Source: JADCRZ01 sp031399065 (lineage in GTDB: Bacteria; Bacteroidota; Bacteroidia; Chitinophagales; Chitinophagaceae). From it: 64,000 bases of DNA. Under the pieces are notes generated by a model. That model ran no database searches. It was given only the letters and a program-made list of their open reading frames with translations, and was not told where the DNA came from. How positions within the stretch are numbered: position 1 is the first letter of the stretch; each line of letters starts with the position of its first letter. This document shows, in pieces, positions 27,044-35,532 of this stretch. The stretch lies in the NCBI GenBank assembly GCA_031399065.1, contig JANNOM010000013.1, positions 68,036-132,035 of the forward strand, written 5' to 3'. The position numbers and the translations under genes were made by a program.

Positions 27044-27418
27044 TTATTTTATTGAAAGCGATATATGTTTTTCTATTTTCTGAAGGAGTTCATCCATTTC
27101 GAAAGGCTTGGCCAAAAAATCATCTGCACCAGCCTCGTAAGCAGAACCCTCTATGTCTCTGCTGGCAGAAATCATTATAACAGGTATGTTGCGGATGTTC
27201 TCTGTCTTTTTAAGTTCTTTGCATATATCCCTTCCGTCTGTTCCGGACATCCATATGTCCAATAGCAACAGATCGGGGAATTCCTTATTCATCTGTGGAA
27301 TAATTGCACCATCTACGTACGAACTTACCTGGTATCCTTCATATTCCAGCATCATAGCGATAGCATCTACTATTGCCGCATCGTCATCGGCAATCATTAC
27401 TTTCTTGTTTTTTTCCAT
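27044..27418 (-). CDS. stand-alone CheY-like receiver protein
   Basis: The 124-residue protein is a single receiver domain with acidic residues Asp11-Asp13, phospho-acceptor Asp54 (LLLLDIWMSG) and the conserved Lys of FLAKPFE near the C-terminus. No output domain follows. I chose the ATG at 27418 over a TTG two codons upstream. No histidine kinase lies beside it, so its partner is unknown. The propeller kinase 5 kb away already has a regulator of its own. Confidence 0.92.
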   Translation of the reverse strand: MEKNKKVMIADDDAAIVDAIAMMLEYEGYQVSSYVDGAIIPQMNKEFPDLLLLDIWMSGTDGRDICKELKKTENIRNIPVIMISASRDIEGSAYEAGADDFLAKPFEMDELLQKIEKHISLSIK

Positions 27419-27424
27419 CTGCAA

Positions 27425-27897
27425 AAATGTAGATATGTGGGGGTTACAGAACTATTTAGGCTTATACCTTTTAAAACAAGGCGAAGCAACGATATAATTT
27501 AGCATATACCATACCATGATAGGATAGGACCTACAACCGGTCTGCATGCCTAAGTTATTGGTGGATTTCCGCAATAAGGGTAGTAAATGCACTTTTTTAC
27601 CATAAAAAAAGCATCTTAAAAAGAGCTTGGAAATCATTTAGCGATTCCGGTGAAACCCTTTGTGGTAGCGGGTTTATTAAATCTGACAGCCCGTTTAGCA
27701 TCCGGAAATCGGATTTTATTGGTTTGAAACACCCCGGATTCCGTTATATGTTTGTATTGTGAATGAAAGCAAACACCGATCTGGTGTTAACAAACAAAAA
27801 GATTAAACCTGTCTCTCTTCACCTTTTGCCTGCTACGATCTCTTGCCTGATTATTTTTAGTAAACAATATTATAGTATAAATTTTTAAAATCACGTT
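27425..27897. other. non-coding gap between the receiver gene and a secreted-protein gene
   Basis: About 470 bp without a convincing gene. The right part contains a near-ideal promoter (27723-27754) and then a leader of about 140 nt. That leader has a hairpin (AACACC / GGTGTT, 27772-27788) and a 41-codon open frame (27763-27888) that shows no protein-like features. Nothing is recognised in 27425-27720. Confidence 0.6.
27723..27754 (+). promoter_or_regulatory. consensus Bacteroidota sigma-ABfr-type promoter
   Basis: TTTG at 27723-27726, a 20-nt spacer, and TATGTTTG at 27747-27754 match the known consensus TTTG / TAnnTTTG with optimal spacing. Transcription would start near 27760, giving a leader of about 138 nt for the gene at 27898. 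Confidence 0.75.
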
Positions 27898-28299
27898 ATG
27901 AAACCAGTATTAAGAAATTCAATTTTTGCGTTAGCAGCTTTAGTAGCAGTATCATTTTCAGGATCCGTTAAAGCCAATGGCGGCAACGATCCGGAAGCAG
28001 TATTTGAAGTGAAATTTATCGGTAACCTGCAAAGTCAGCCGGTATTTCAACTGAACCTGCTGAACCAGGTGTCCGACGAGTTCTACATCAGCATCAGTGA
28101 CCTCCAAGGAAATATTCTTTACTCCGACAGGGTAAAAGGAACCAGCATCACTAAAAAATTCGCTATCAATACAGACGAAGTGGGTGATAATACGCTGAGA
28201 CTCGAAGTAAGATCTAAAAACACCGGGAAGAAAGAAATCTACGACATTAACAGGACTCAGAACTACGTAGTAGAATCTGTTGTGACCAGGGTTAACTAG
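27898..28299 (+). CDS. small secreted protein of unknown function
   Basis: The 133-residue protein has a clear signal peptide (about 1-26, cleavage after VKA). The mature part is about 105 residues with alternating beta-strand character (VFEVKFIGNLQSQPVFQLNL, FYISISDLQGNILYSD, NTLRLEVRS). This recalls the small secreted Ig-like or DUF3244-type proteins of the phylum, but I cannot assign a family. The near-ideal promoter and long leader suggest strong or regulated expression. A hairpin terminator candidate follows the stop codon. Confidence 0.75.
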   Translation: MKPVLRNSIFALAALVAVSFSGSVKANGGNDPEAVFEVKFIGNLQSQPVFQLNLLNQVSDEFYISISDLQGNILYSDRVKGTSITKKFAINTDEVGDNTLRLEVRSKNTGKKEIYDINRTQNYVVESVVTRVN

Positions 28300-28323
28300 T
28301 ATTACAGTCAACACATTACAGTC

Positions 28324-28354
28324 AAAGGGCTATCTCGCTAAGAGGTAGTCCTTT
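28324..28354 (+). terminator. probable terminator hairpin after the small secreted-protein gene
   Basis: A 12-bp stem with two G-T pairs (AAAGGGCTATCT / AGGTAGTCCTTT) and a 7-nt loop. The T tract after it is short, so termination strength is uncertain. Confidence 0.55.
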
Positions 28355-28457
28355 CTGCGTTTAACCCATCTTCAATGGCATAGTTTTTTCTAAGTTGTAT
28401 GGATGACTTGTGCAGAATACATTCACGAACCCCGCCAACCGCTATAAAACCCTTCAT

Positions 28458-29216
28458 ATGGCTGCAAAGCTGGACTCGTTTTTTTTATCAGTACACTCTA
28501 TCTACCTTTTTATAAAACGGTTCTTCAAAGAGCTTTTTCTACCACCGTACGAATGGCAGGAATTTGTGAGGCAATGTTACGAGATAGGATATCGTTCTCT
28601 AGCCCTTATCTCGGTAACAGGCCTGGTAACCGGCATCGTGTTCACCAAGCAATCCAGGCCTTCGCTGGCGGAGTTCGGTGCACAATCCTGGCTGCCTTCG
28701 CTGGTAGCTATCGCCATCCTGCGGGCCCTTGCCCCGCTTGTTACCGCATTAATATCGGCAGGCAAGGTAGGCTCTAATATAGGGGCGGAACTTGGCTCTA
28801 TGCGGGTGACCGAACAGATAGATGCCATGGAAGTATCCGGAACCAATCCATTCAAATTCCTCGTGGTTACCCGTATACTGGCCACGTCCACTATGCTGCC
28901 TGTATTGATGTTCTATTTTGCTTTTCTCAGTTTATTAGGCGGCTATCTGAATGTGCACCAGAACGAACTTACCAGTTTTACCGCTTTCTTTAAAAGTGCT
29001 TTCGAGCGGATCACTTTTCTTGACTTCTTTGCATCGCTTATTAAATCAACCGTGTTCGGGTTCACGATCGGCATCGTGGGTTGTTATAACGGGTATAACG
29101 CTTCACAGGGAACGCAGGGGGTCGGTAAGGCCGCCAACAGCTCCGTAGTAGCGGCCATGTTCATTATTTTTATTGAAGAAATTACGATCGTGCAAATGAC
29201 CGGATGGTTAAGATAG
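28458..29216 (+). CDS. mlaE: MlaE-family lipid ABC transporter permease
   Basis: MlaE is the membrane subunit of the ABC complex that moves phospholipids between the inner and outer membranes. The 252-residue protein has the family blocks KVGSNIGAELGSMRVTEQID and DAMEVSGTNPFKFLVVTR, and about five membrane segments. I chose the ATG at 28458 (MAAKLDSFF); a GTG at 28410 would add sixteen residues of no membrane or signal character. It begins a three-gene operon with mlaF and mlaD. Confidence 0.93.
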   Translation: MAAKLDSFFLSVHSIYLFIKRFFKELFLPPYEWQEFVRQCYEIGYRSLALISVTGLVTGIVFTKQSRPSLAEFGAQSWLPSLVAIAILRALAPLVTALISAGKVGSNIGAELGSMRVTEQIDAMEVSGTNPFKFLVVTRILATSTMLPVLMFYFAFLSLLGGYLNVHQNELTSFTAFFKSAFERITFLDFFASLIKSTVFGFTIGIVGCYNGYNASQGTQGVGKAANSSVVAAMFIIFIEEITIVQMTGWLR

Positions 29217-29226
29217 TAACAATAAT

Positions 29227-30000
29227 ATGCAGAAAAATCCCGTACATATCGACAAAAATAATGTGACCATCTCCGTAGAAGCATTACAAAAATCATTCGG
29301 CAGTAACGAGGTACTGAAAGGCGTCGACCTTACTATTTACCAGGGCGAGAACCTGGTGGTGCTTGGCAGGTCGGGCACCGGTAAATCGGTACTTATCAAG
29401 ATCATAGCCGGACTTTTAAAACCGGATAGTGGCATAGTGAATGTACTGGGGGAGCGGGTAGACACGCTCAACACCCGGGAGCTCCAGGCACTCCGGCTGA
29501 AGTTGGGATTCTCTTTTCAGAACAGTGCCCTGTACGATAGTATGACAGTAAAAGAAAACCTGGAATTTCCTTTACTGCGCAACTCAAAAAATATGAGTCG
29601 TGCAGCCCTTAACAAAGCAGTGGATACCGTGCTGGAAGCTGTGGGCTTGTCGCAAACCATTCAGCAGTTGCCTTCGGAGTTGTCGGGTGGACAGCGCAAA
29701 CGCATCGGTATAGCCCGCACGCTGATCATGCGGCCGGCTATTATGCTGTATGATGAACCCACGGCGGGGCTCGACCCTATCACCTGCATAGAGATTAATA
29801 ACCTGATCAACCAGGTGCAGGAACAGTTTAATACTACCTCCATCATCATCACACACGATCTTACCTGCGCGAAAGCCACCGGGGATCGTATCGCCATTTT
29901 ACTGGAGGGGAAATTTTTAAAGACCGGCAGCTTCGAAGAAGTATTTGCCGACACCGACGAACGGATACAACGTTTTTATGACTATAATTTCATCGTATAA
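29227..30000 (+). CDS. mlaF: MlaF-type ABC transporter ATP-binding protein
   Basis: The 257-residue ATPase energises the lipid transporter. Walker A is GRSGTGKS (47-54), the signature motif LSGGQRKRIGIART, Walker B MLYDEPTAGLD, and the H-loop His lies in SIIITHDL. The gene starts 10 nt after mlaE, and its stop codon overlaps the mlaD start (TAATG), which indicates translational coupling. Confidence 0.95.
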   Translation: MQKNPVHIDKNNVTISVEALQKSFGSNEVLKGVDLTIYQGENLVVLGRSGTGKSVLIKIIAGLLKPDSGIVNVLGERVDTLNTRELQALRLKLGFSFQNSALYDSMTVKENLEFPLLRNSKNMSRAALNKAVDTVLEAVGLSQTIQQLPSELSGGQRKRIGIARTLIMRPAIMLYDEPTAGLDPITCIEINNLINQVQEQFNTTSIIITHDLTCAKATGDRIAILLEGKFLKTGSFEEVFADTDERIQRFYDYNFIV

Positions 30001-31010
30001 TGAGCACAGAAAAAAATAAAAGAGCCATCAAAGTAGGCATCTTCATAACAGCAGGCATCGCCATTCTTATCGTTGGAGTGTTTACACTGGGCGGACAGCA
30101 GCGGTCCTTCGTAAAATCCGAAACCATTTCAGCTGTATTTGAAGATGTGAACGGATTACAGAAAGGAAATAATATATGGTTCTCCGGTGTTAAGATAGGC
30201 ACCGTAAACAAGATATCTTTTGATGCAGCTTCGCATGTAAAAGTGACCATGCACATAGAAGAAAAGGCTCTTGCCTTTATAAGAAAGGATTCAAAAGCTA
30301 AAATAAGCAGTGATGGTTTGATAGGCAACAAGATCATCGTGATCTATGGAGGCAGCACCGGCGCGGGCCAGGTGGAAAAAGACGATAATCTGATGGTGGA
30401 AAAATTTCTGAGTACAGAAGATCTGATGTCAACATTGCAGATGAATAATCAAAACCTGGTGGATATCACTTCCGACTTTAAACTGATCAGTAAACGGCTG
30501 GCAGCGGGCGAGGGCACGGTAGGTTCTTTGCTTAATGATGCATCCCTGTATAAATCACTGGAAAAAACGATGGCTAATCTGCAGATGGCTGCCGGCAATA
30601 GCCAGAAGCTGACAGAGGGTATGGCGAACTATACCGCTAAATTAAACACACCCGGTTCACTGGCTTCCGGGCTGGTGGATGATACCACCATCATGAGCAG
30701 CTTACGAACGGCAGCCAGGCAACTGAACCAGGCCGCTATATCAGCCAACACAATTACCGAGAATCTGAAAGCCACTACCGGCGATCTGAATAGCAAAAAC
30801 AATGCGGTAGGCGTATTCCTGCGGGATGAACAGGTAGCTTCCGATCTGAAAAGTGCCATCAAAAATCTCAATAGCAGCAGCATCAAACTAGATGAAGACC
30901 TTGAAGCACTCCAGCATAATTTCCTGCTGCGCGGCTTCTTCCGCAAAAGAGCGAAGCAGGAGCAAAAGGAAAAGGAGCAGCAGATGAAACAACAGCCGGC
31001 AGGCCAGTGA
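30000..31010 (+). CDS. mlaD: MlaD-like MCE-domain substrate-binding protein
   Basis: MCE proteins form the periplasmic ring that carries lipid between the ABC core and the outer membrane. The 336-residue protein has one N-terminal membrane anchor (about 12-30, IKVGIFITAGIAILIVGVF) and an MCE domain (about 38-120, with VFEDVNGLQKGNNIWFSGV). A long helical C-terminal region with coiled-coil repeats ends in a Lys/Gln-rich tail. No MlaC or MlaB gene follows, as is usual in this phylum. Confidence 0.93.
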   Translation: MSTEKNKRAIKVGIFITAGIAILIVGVFTLGGQQRSFVKSETISAVFEDVNGLQKGNNIWFSGVKIGTVNKISFDAASHVKVTMHIEEKALAFIRKDSKAKISSDGLIGNKIIVIYGGSTGAGQVEKDDNLMVEKFLSTEDLMSTLQMNNQNLVDITSDFKLISKRLAAGEGTVGSLLNDASLYKSLEKTMANLQMAAGNSQKLTEGMANYTAKLNTPGSLASGLVDDTTIMSSLRTAARQLNQAAISANTITENLKATTGDLNSKNNAVGVFLRDEQVASDLKSAIKNLNSSSIKLDEDLEALQHNFLLRGFFRKRAKQEQKEKEQQMKQQPAGQ

Positions 31011-31179
31011 TTACAGGCGGCTGCTCTATACTTACAGTATGTGCGATGGCTATTGCCTGTTAAAAGATACCTCACCCATTTAAGGGATAATAATCAACAC
31101 GTTCGGCGATTGCCGGGCAGTGTTTAAGAATGCATTTTTGTGGTCTAGATCATTCATCACAAAACATTCAATTATTATC

Positions 31180-31983
31180 ATGAAACAAGTATTCAACAAA
31201 GCAGTTCTAATCACTATTTTATCTTCTGTGGCAGTTACAGGCTGCGACAAAGACGACGACTACAATGAAGGCGGTCAACCTACTCCTAACATTACTTCGG
31301 TAGTACTTTCTTCAGCGGGCGACAGTGCGTCCATCGTTCAAAAATTAAACGAGTTCAGATTATTGGCCGGTGATCCGCTGAACGGCGCACCCGGTGCCAC
31401 GGCCGGCCGCAGGGAAGTAAACTGGGATGCGGTGCCACCCAACTTTACCAACAGTAATAACTTTCCGTTCGACTTCTTCGGTTCCTTTGATCCGTTGCTG
31501 GGCAACGGACGTAAGAGAGGACTCATTCTTACTAATACAGGTACCAGCTTCCGTGTAGACAGTACCGATTTTGCCGAAGTAGATCCTTCTTATGCTTCAC
31601 AGTTCGAGGCATTCAGCCGTAAACGCTTATTTACCTATATGGGCAATACCGTTACCGAAGTAACCTTTAAAGTACCCGGAACCAATACGGATGCGTTCGT
31701 AAAAAGCTTTGCAGTCATCTTTTCCGATGTAGACCAGGCGGGGCTTACCAGCATCGAATACTTTAACGGTTCCAAAAGCCTGGGTGTATTTAAAGCAGCT
31801 ATTGCGCCTCAGGGCTTTTCTTTCCTGGGCGTAGGTTTCCCGGATGAGAAAGTTACCAGGGTTAAGATCGTTTCCGGTAACGGTTTACTGGCCAGCGGTG
31901 TAAAGGATATCAGCAACGGGGGCACGAAAGACCTCGTGGTAATGGACGATTTTCTATACGATGAACCGAAGGCCGCTAATTAA
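31180..31983 (+). CDS. predicted lipoprotein, paralogue A of a beta-sandwich family
   Basis: The 267-residue protein starts at the ATG at 31180 with a lipoprotein signal ending VAVTGC; the frame is open further upstream but without signal character. The mature protein carries GRREVNWDAVPPNF near the N-terminus and then FAVIFSDVDQAG, TSIEYFNGSKSLGVF, GFSFLGVGF and DLVVMDDFLYDEP. The same blocks occur in the gene that follows, so this is a tandem family. I know the pattern from uncharacterised secreted proteins in several phyla, but no function is established. The gene lies 170 nt after mlaD and probably has its own promoter. Confidence 0.8.
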   Translation: MKQVFNKAVLITILSSVAVTGCDKDDDYNEGGQPTPNITSVVLSSAGDSASIVQKLNEFRLLAGDPLNGAPGATAGRREVNWDAVPPNFTNSNNFPFDFFGSFDPLLGNGRKRGLILTNTGTSFRVDSTDFAEVDPSYASQFEAFSRKRLFTYMGNTVTEVTFKVPGTNTDAFVKSFAVIFSDVDQAGLTSIEYFNGSKSLGVFKAAIAPQGFSFLGVGFPDEKVTRVKIVSGNGLLASGVKDISNGGTKDLVVMDDFLYDEPKAAN

Positions 31984-32055
31984 GCATCCGTGCTCGTTTA
32001 TTATATAACCGATTTTATTTTTTACAACAAAGGGTGATTTAGGGTAGTTACAAAC

Positions 32056-32079
32056 GAGGCCTGGCTTTTGCCGGGCCTC
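32056..32079 (+). terminator. hairpin between the two paralogous lipoprotein genes
   Basis: GAGGCCTGGC and GCCGGGCCTC form a 10-bp stem with one G-T pair and a TTTT loop. There is no T tract after it, so it may be an attenuating or RNA-stabilising structure as much as a terminator. Confidence 0.45.
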
Positions 32080-32183
32080 CGCAGTACAAATACCCCCACA
32101 TATGGGGATAAGATACCCTGTTTTAGGGGGCACCCTCCAAAAGCTATTTCTTTCAACTTTGCCTTATTCATAAAATAAGCGTT

Positions 32184-32957
32184 ATGTATCATTCATCTTT
32201 CAACCTACCCGTGTTATTGTCCATATTGATCGTGTTTTCGTCCTGCAATAAAAATAGCGATACAGAAGAAGAAAAATCAATAACCGTTATTACAGCTACC
32301 GGAGATATTACGACGGAAATGAACAGGTTCAGAACCGTGGCAGGCGAACAGTTAAATACAACGCCTGGCCATTCATCTGGTCGCCGCGAAATTAACTGGG
32401 ACGCTGTGCCGGATAACCTGTTGGATCAACCACTGGCTCCCGATTTCTTTAATCCAACCGGGGAAAGTGCTCCTGTGGCCCGGCAACGGGGGCTTGCTTA
32501 TGCTTCCGCATCGGGTGAATTCCGGGTAAGTAATAATGGCTTTGCCGTTATCAATCCGGGATCGGCCGGCCAGTTCAACGCATTCAGTGGCAATAAGACC
32601 TTTGCCAGCGTTAGCAGTAATTTATGGGAAGTGGAATTCCAGGTGCCCGGACAAATAACCCCGGCCACCGTGAAAGGATTCGGAGTCGTATTCTCAGACG
32701 TGGATACCGACAGCTCCACCTCCCTTGAATTCTTCGATGGGCCCATCAGTCTGGGTAAATATTATATCCTTGCTCATGATGCAACGAGCAGCTTTTCTTT
32801 CCTGGGTGTATATTTTAATAACAAGGAACGTATCAGCCGCATCAGCGTATCGCACCAGGGCAATATTTCCGGCACTGAAAAAGATATAACCAATGGCGGG
32901 AAAGCCGACCTGGTTGTGATGGACGATTTCATTTATAGTGAGCCGTTGCAACGCTAA
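32184..32957 (+). CDS. predicted lipoprotein, paralogue B of the same family
   Basis: The 257-residue protein has a lipoprotein signal (VFSSC at about 18-22) and repeats the blocks of its upstream neighbour: GRREINWDAVPDNL, GFGVVFSDVDTDSSTSLEFF, SFSFLGVYF and DLVVMDDFIYSEP. The two proteins differ mostly in the loops. Both are predicted to sit at the membrane facing the periplasm or cell surface. The 200-nt spacer contains a hairpin and two short inverted repeats, which suggests separate control. Confidence 0.8.
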   Translation: MYHSSFNLPVLLSILIVFSSCNKNSDTEEEKSITVITATGDITTEMNRFRTVAGEQLNTTPGHSSGRREINWDAVPDNLLDQPLAPDFFNPTGESAPVARQRGLAYASASGEFRVSNNGFAVINPGSAGQFNAFSGNKTFASVSSNLWEVEFQVPGQITPATVKGFGVVFSDVDTDSSTSLEFFDGPISLGKYYILAHDATSSFSFLGVYFNNKERISRISVSHQGNISGTEKDITNGGKADLVVMDDFIYSEPLQR

Positions 32958-33068
32958 ATGAAGAACGGCACATCGGGCATAAGCCAGGCTGAAAGGTTTT
33001 TGCAACCCTGAAAGAAGAATAGCATATAGCGCATCGGTGGAGTGAAGGGTTTTTGCTATATTGTAGTT

Positions 33069-34412
33069 ATGAACGAACCCCGGTTGATCAGGAAAATAGG
33101 GTTGTTGCAGGCTACTGCCATCAACATGACGGATATGGTAGGTATAGGCCCTTTTGTGGTGCTGAGTGTGGTAGCGGATATTATGCATGGCCCCTGGTTC
33201 CTGTACGCCTGGATAGCAGGAGCGGTGCTTTCGCTGGCAGACGGACTTATATGGAGCGAATTGGGAGCAAAGTTTCCACTCGCCGGTGGCAGTTATAATT
33301 TTCTGAAAGAAGGATATGGGGAGAAATGGGGGAAGCTGATGAGTTTTTTGTTCGTATGGCAAACCATGATACAGGCCCCGCTGGTAATAGCATCGGCGGC
33401 CATCGGGTTTGCACAGTACGCCGGTTACCTATTTCCGCTGGGCGTAGTCACTGGTAAAATGGTAAGCGGGTGCGTGGTGCTGCTTATCATACTTTTATTG
33501 TACCGGAAAATAGAAGCGATCGGTAAAATCAGCGTATTCCTATGGACGGGTGTATTGATCACGATGGCATGGATCATAACAGGAGGGTTGCTGCATGGCA
33601 ACTTTATGGAGCCCGTACGTTCCATCAATGACGGCCTGGAATTTACACCCGCTTTTGCCGCTGCACTCGGGCTGGCCAGCGTAAAAACTGTTTACAGTTA
33701 TCTGGGATATTACAATGTTTGCCATCTGGGTGGTGAAATCATCAACCAGCAAAAAAATATACCCAGGAGCATGTTGATTTCCATAGTGGGTATCACCTGC
33801 CTATATCTGCTGATGAATATCAGTGTGGCATCGGTACTTTCTTTTGAACAGATACAAAAGAGCCCGTTCGTAGTCAGTGAATTCATCCATGCCATCTCCG
33901 GCCCTGCCGCCGCGCGTATTGCTACATTACTTATATTATGGGTAGCTTTCGCATCCGTGTTTTCAGCTACTCTCGGCTATAGCAGGATACCATACGCCGC
34001 AGCTAAAGACGGCGCGTTTTTCCCGGTATTTGCCCGTTTGCATCCGGTTAAGCATTTTCCTTACATCTCGCTGCTTTTCCTGGGAGGGGTCGCTTTCGTA
34101 TTCAGCCTGCTTTTCCGGATCGGTGAGGTTATCAGTGCCATCCTTGCCATGCGCATATTGATACAGTTTATCGGCCAGGCTATCGGACTGCTTCTTTTGA
34201 GTAAAAGACGGGGAAGAAGTTTCTTTACCTGGAGAATGCCGCTTTATCCCATCCCGGTTTTCCTTGCCATAGCTATTTGGGCCGGAATATTTTACTCCAC
34301 CGGCCGGGTGATGATGTTATCAGGTATCGGAGTGATTATGGCAGGGGCGGCCGCTTACCTGCTGAAAGCGCGTATTATGAGAGAATGGCCTTTTTCGTCA
34401 ACTATTAAATAG
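33069..34412 (+). CDS. APC-family amino acid permease
   Basis: The 447-residue protein is strongly hydrophobic, with about twelve membrane segments, and begins with the APC-type first helix (INMTDMVGIGPFVVLSV). It also has LAGGSYNFLKEGYGEKWGKL, typical of this superfamily. I chose the ATG at 33069 rather than a GTG at 33042. The substrate is unknown; amino acids or polyamines are usual. A 12-bp palindrome (34413-34424) follows the stop codon directly. Confidence 0.88.
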   Translation: MNEPRLIRKIGLLQATAINMTDMVGIGPFVVLSVVADIMHGPWFLYAWIAGAVLSLADGLIWSELGAKFPLAGGSYNFLKEGYGEKWGKLMSFLFVWQTMIQAPLVIASAAIGFAQYAGYLFPLGVVTGKMVSGCVVLLIILLLYRKIEAIGKISVFLWTGVLITMAWIITGGLLHGNFMEPVRSINDGLEFTPAFAAALGLASVKTVYSYLGYYNVCHLGGEIINQQKNIPRSMLISIVGITCLYLLMNISVASVLSFEQIQKSPFVVSEFIHAISGPAAARIATLLILWVAFASVFSATLGYSRIPYAAAKDGAFFPVFARLHPVKHFPYISLLFLGGVAFVFSLLFRIGEVISAILAMRILIQFIGQAIGLLLLSKRRGRSFFTWRMPLYPIPVFLAIAIWAGIFYSTGRVMMLSGIGVIMAGAAAYLLKARIMREWPFSSTIK

Positions 34413-34475
34413 ATGGCATGCCATTTATACCATGTATAGGATTACTTTATAATAATCATCTAAAACCAGTTTATT

Positions 34476-34850
34476 ATGCTTAAAGACACGAATACATTCA
34501 GCAGTTTCTCTGTAGATAATATAGACAAAGCCCGGGAATTTTATGGTAAGGCCCTTGGCCTTGAAGTTAAGGATGACACCATGGGGTTATTGTCTCTTAA
34601 TTTAAAAGGAGGCAATACCATAATGATTTATCCAAAACCTGATCATACGCCTGCCACATTTACCATCCTTAATTTCCCGGTCGACAATATTGAAGAAGCG
34701 GTAGACGAACTAGCCAGCCACGGAGTACGTTTTTTGCAGTACGACGGCGAAATTAAAACGGATGAAAAAGGCATTTCGCGGGGCGAGGGTCCAAACATCG
34801 CCTGGTTTAATGATCCCGCAGGAAATATCTTATCGGTACTGGAGTTATAA
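34476..34850 (+). CDS. VOC-family (glyoxalase/bleomycin-resistance-like) protein
   Basis: The 124-residue protein is a single vicinal-oxygen-chelate domain: FSVDNIDKAREFYGKALGLEV at the start, FPVDNIEEAVDELASHGVRF in the second half and IAWFNDPAGNILSVLEL at the end. One of the usual metal ligands at the N-terminus is not a His, so metal binding and activity are uncertain. The reaction cannot be assigned. It converges with the YciO-like gene. Confidence 0.88.
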   Translation: MLKDTNTFSSFSVDNIDKAREFYGKALGLEVKDDTMGLLSLNLKGGNTIMIYPKPDHTPATFTILNFPVDNIEEAVDELASHGVRFLQYDGEIKTDEKGISRGEGPNIAWFNDPAGNILSVLEL

Positions 34851-34877
34851 AAGCCGGTGTTTTATCAAAGCCGGGTT

Positions 34878-35507
34878 TTAAAAAACGATCGCTTCTCCCG
34901 CGCCCTCTCTCAAAGTAACCGGCGGTTCCTGCGTACAATCTATAATCGTCGAGGGAATCATGCCACCTATGCCACCATCAATTACTATGTCCACCAGTTT
35001 ATTGAACTTTTCATAAATCAGTTCAGGATCGGTATATTCTTCTACCATATCGCCGGGTAAGGAGGCACTTAAAATAGGGTGACCCAGTTCTTTAATAATT
35101 GCACAGGCAATTTTATTATCCGGCACCCTTAAGCCGATCGTATCTTTTTTACTCTGAAGTATTTTAGGAACCTGTTTGCTGGCAGGCAGTATAAAAGTGT
35201 AAGGTCCGGGCAGTGCGCTTTTCAGCATCCGGTACAAAGGAGTGGAAATATTCTTGGTGTATTTGCTCAGGTCGCTGAGGTCGCTGCAGATAAAAGAAAG
35301 CTGGGCTTTGTGCGGATCGATGTTTTTGATCTTGCAGATCCTCTCCACCGCTTTATGTTCGAAAATGCTGCAACCAAGTCCATAGATGGTGTCTGTAGGA
35401 TAAATAATCACCCCTCCCTTTAACAGCGTTGCCGTTACCGACTTAATGTTTCGTTCCTGTGGATTTTCCGGATGTATATTTATCAGCATAGATTGCGTTA
35501 ATGCCAT
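34878..35507 (-). CDS. Sua5/YciO/YrdC-family protein (threonylcarbamoyl-AMP synthase-like)
   Basis: YrdC and Sua5 make threonylcarbamoyl-AMP for tRNA t6A modification; YciO proteins share the fold with an unsettled role. The 209-residue protein has the KGGVIIYPTDTIYGLGC block, FICSDLSDLSKYTKNI, LPGPYTFILPAS and GLRVPD, closest to the YciO branch. An alternative ATG at 35489 (MLINIHPENPQER) fits the family N-terminus slightly better. A separate TsaC gene elsewhere in the genome would favour the YciO reading. Confidence 0.85.
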   Translation of the reverse strand: MALTQSMLINIHPENPQERNIKSVTATLLKGGVIIYPTDTIYGLGCSIFEHKAVERICKIKNIDPHKAQLSFICSDLSDLSKYTKNISTPLYRMLKSALPGPYTFILPASKQVPKILQSKKDTIGLRVPDNKIACAIIKELGHPILSASLPGDMVEEYTDPELIYEKFNKLVDIVIDGGIGGMIPSTIIDCTQEPPVTLREGAGEAIVF

Positions 35508-35532
35508 TTTTATGCCGCCGTTCCAGGAAGGC

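Noticed and set aside
27763..27888. 41-codon open frame in the leader before the small secreted-protein gene
   Set aside because: No protein-like pattern or ribosome-binding site; it is best read as part of a leader, though a leader peptide is not excluded.
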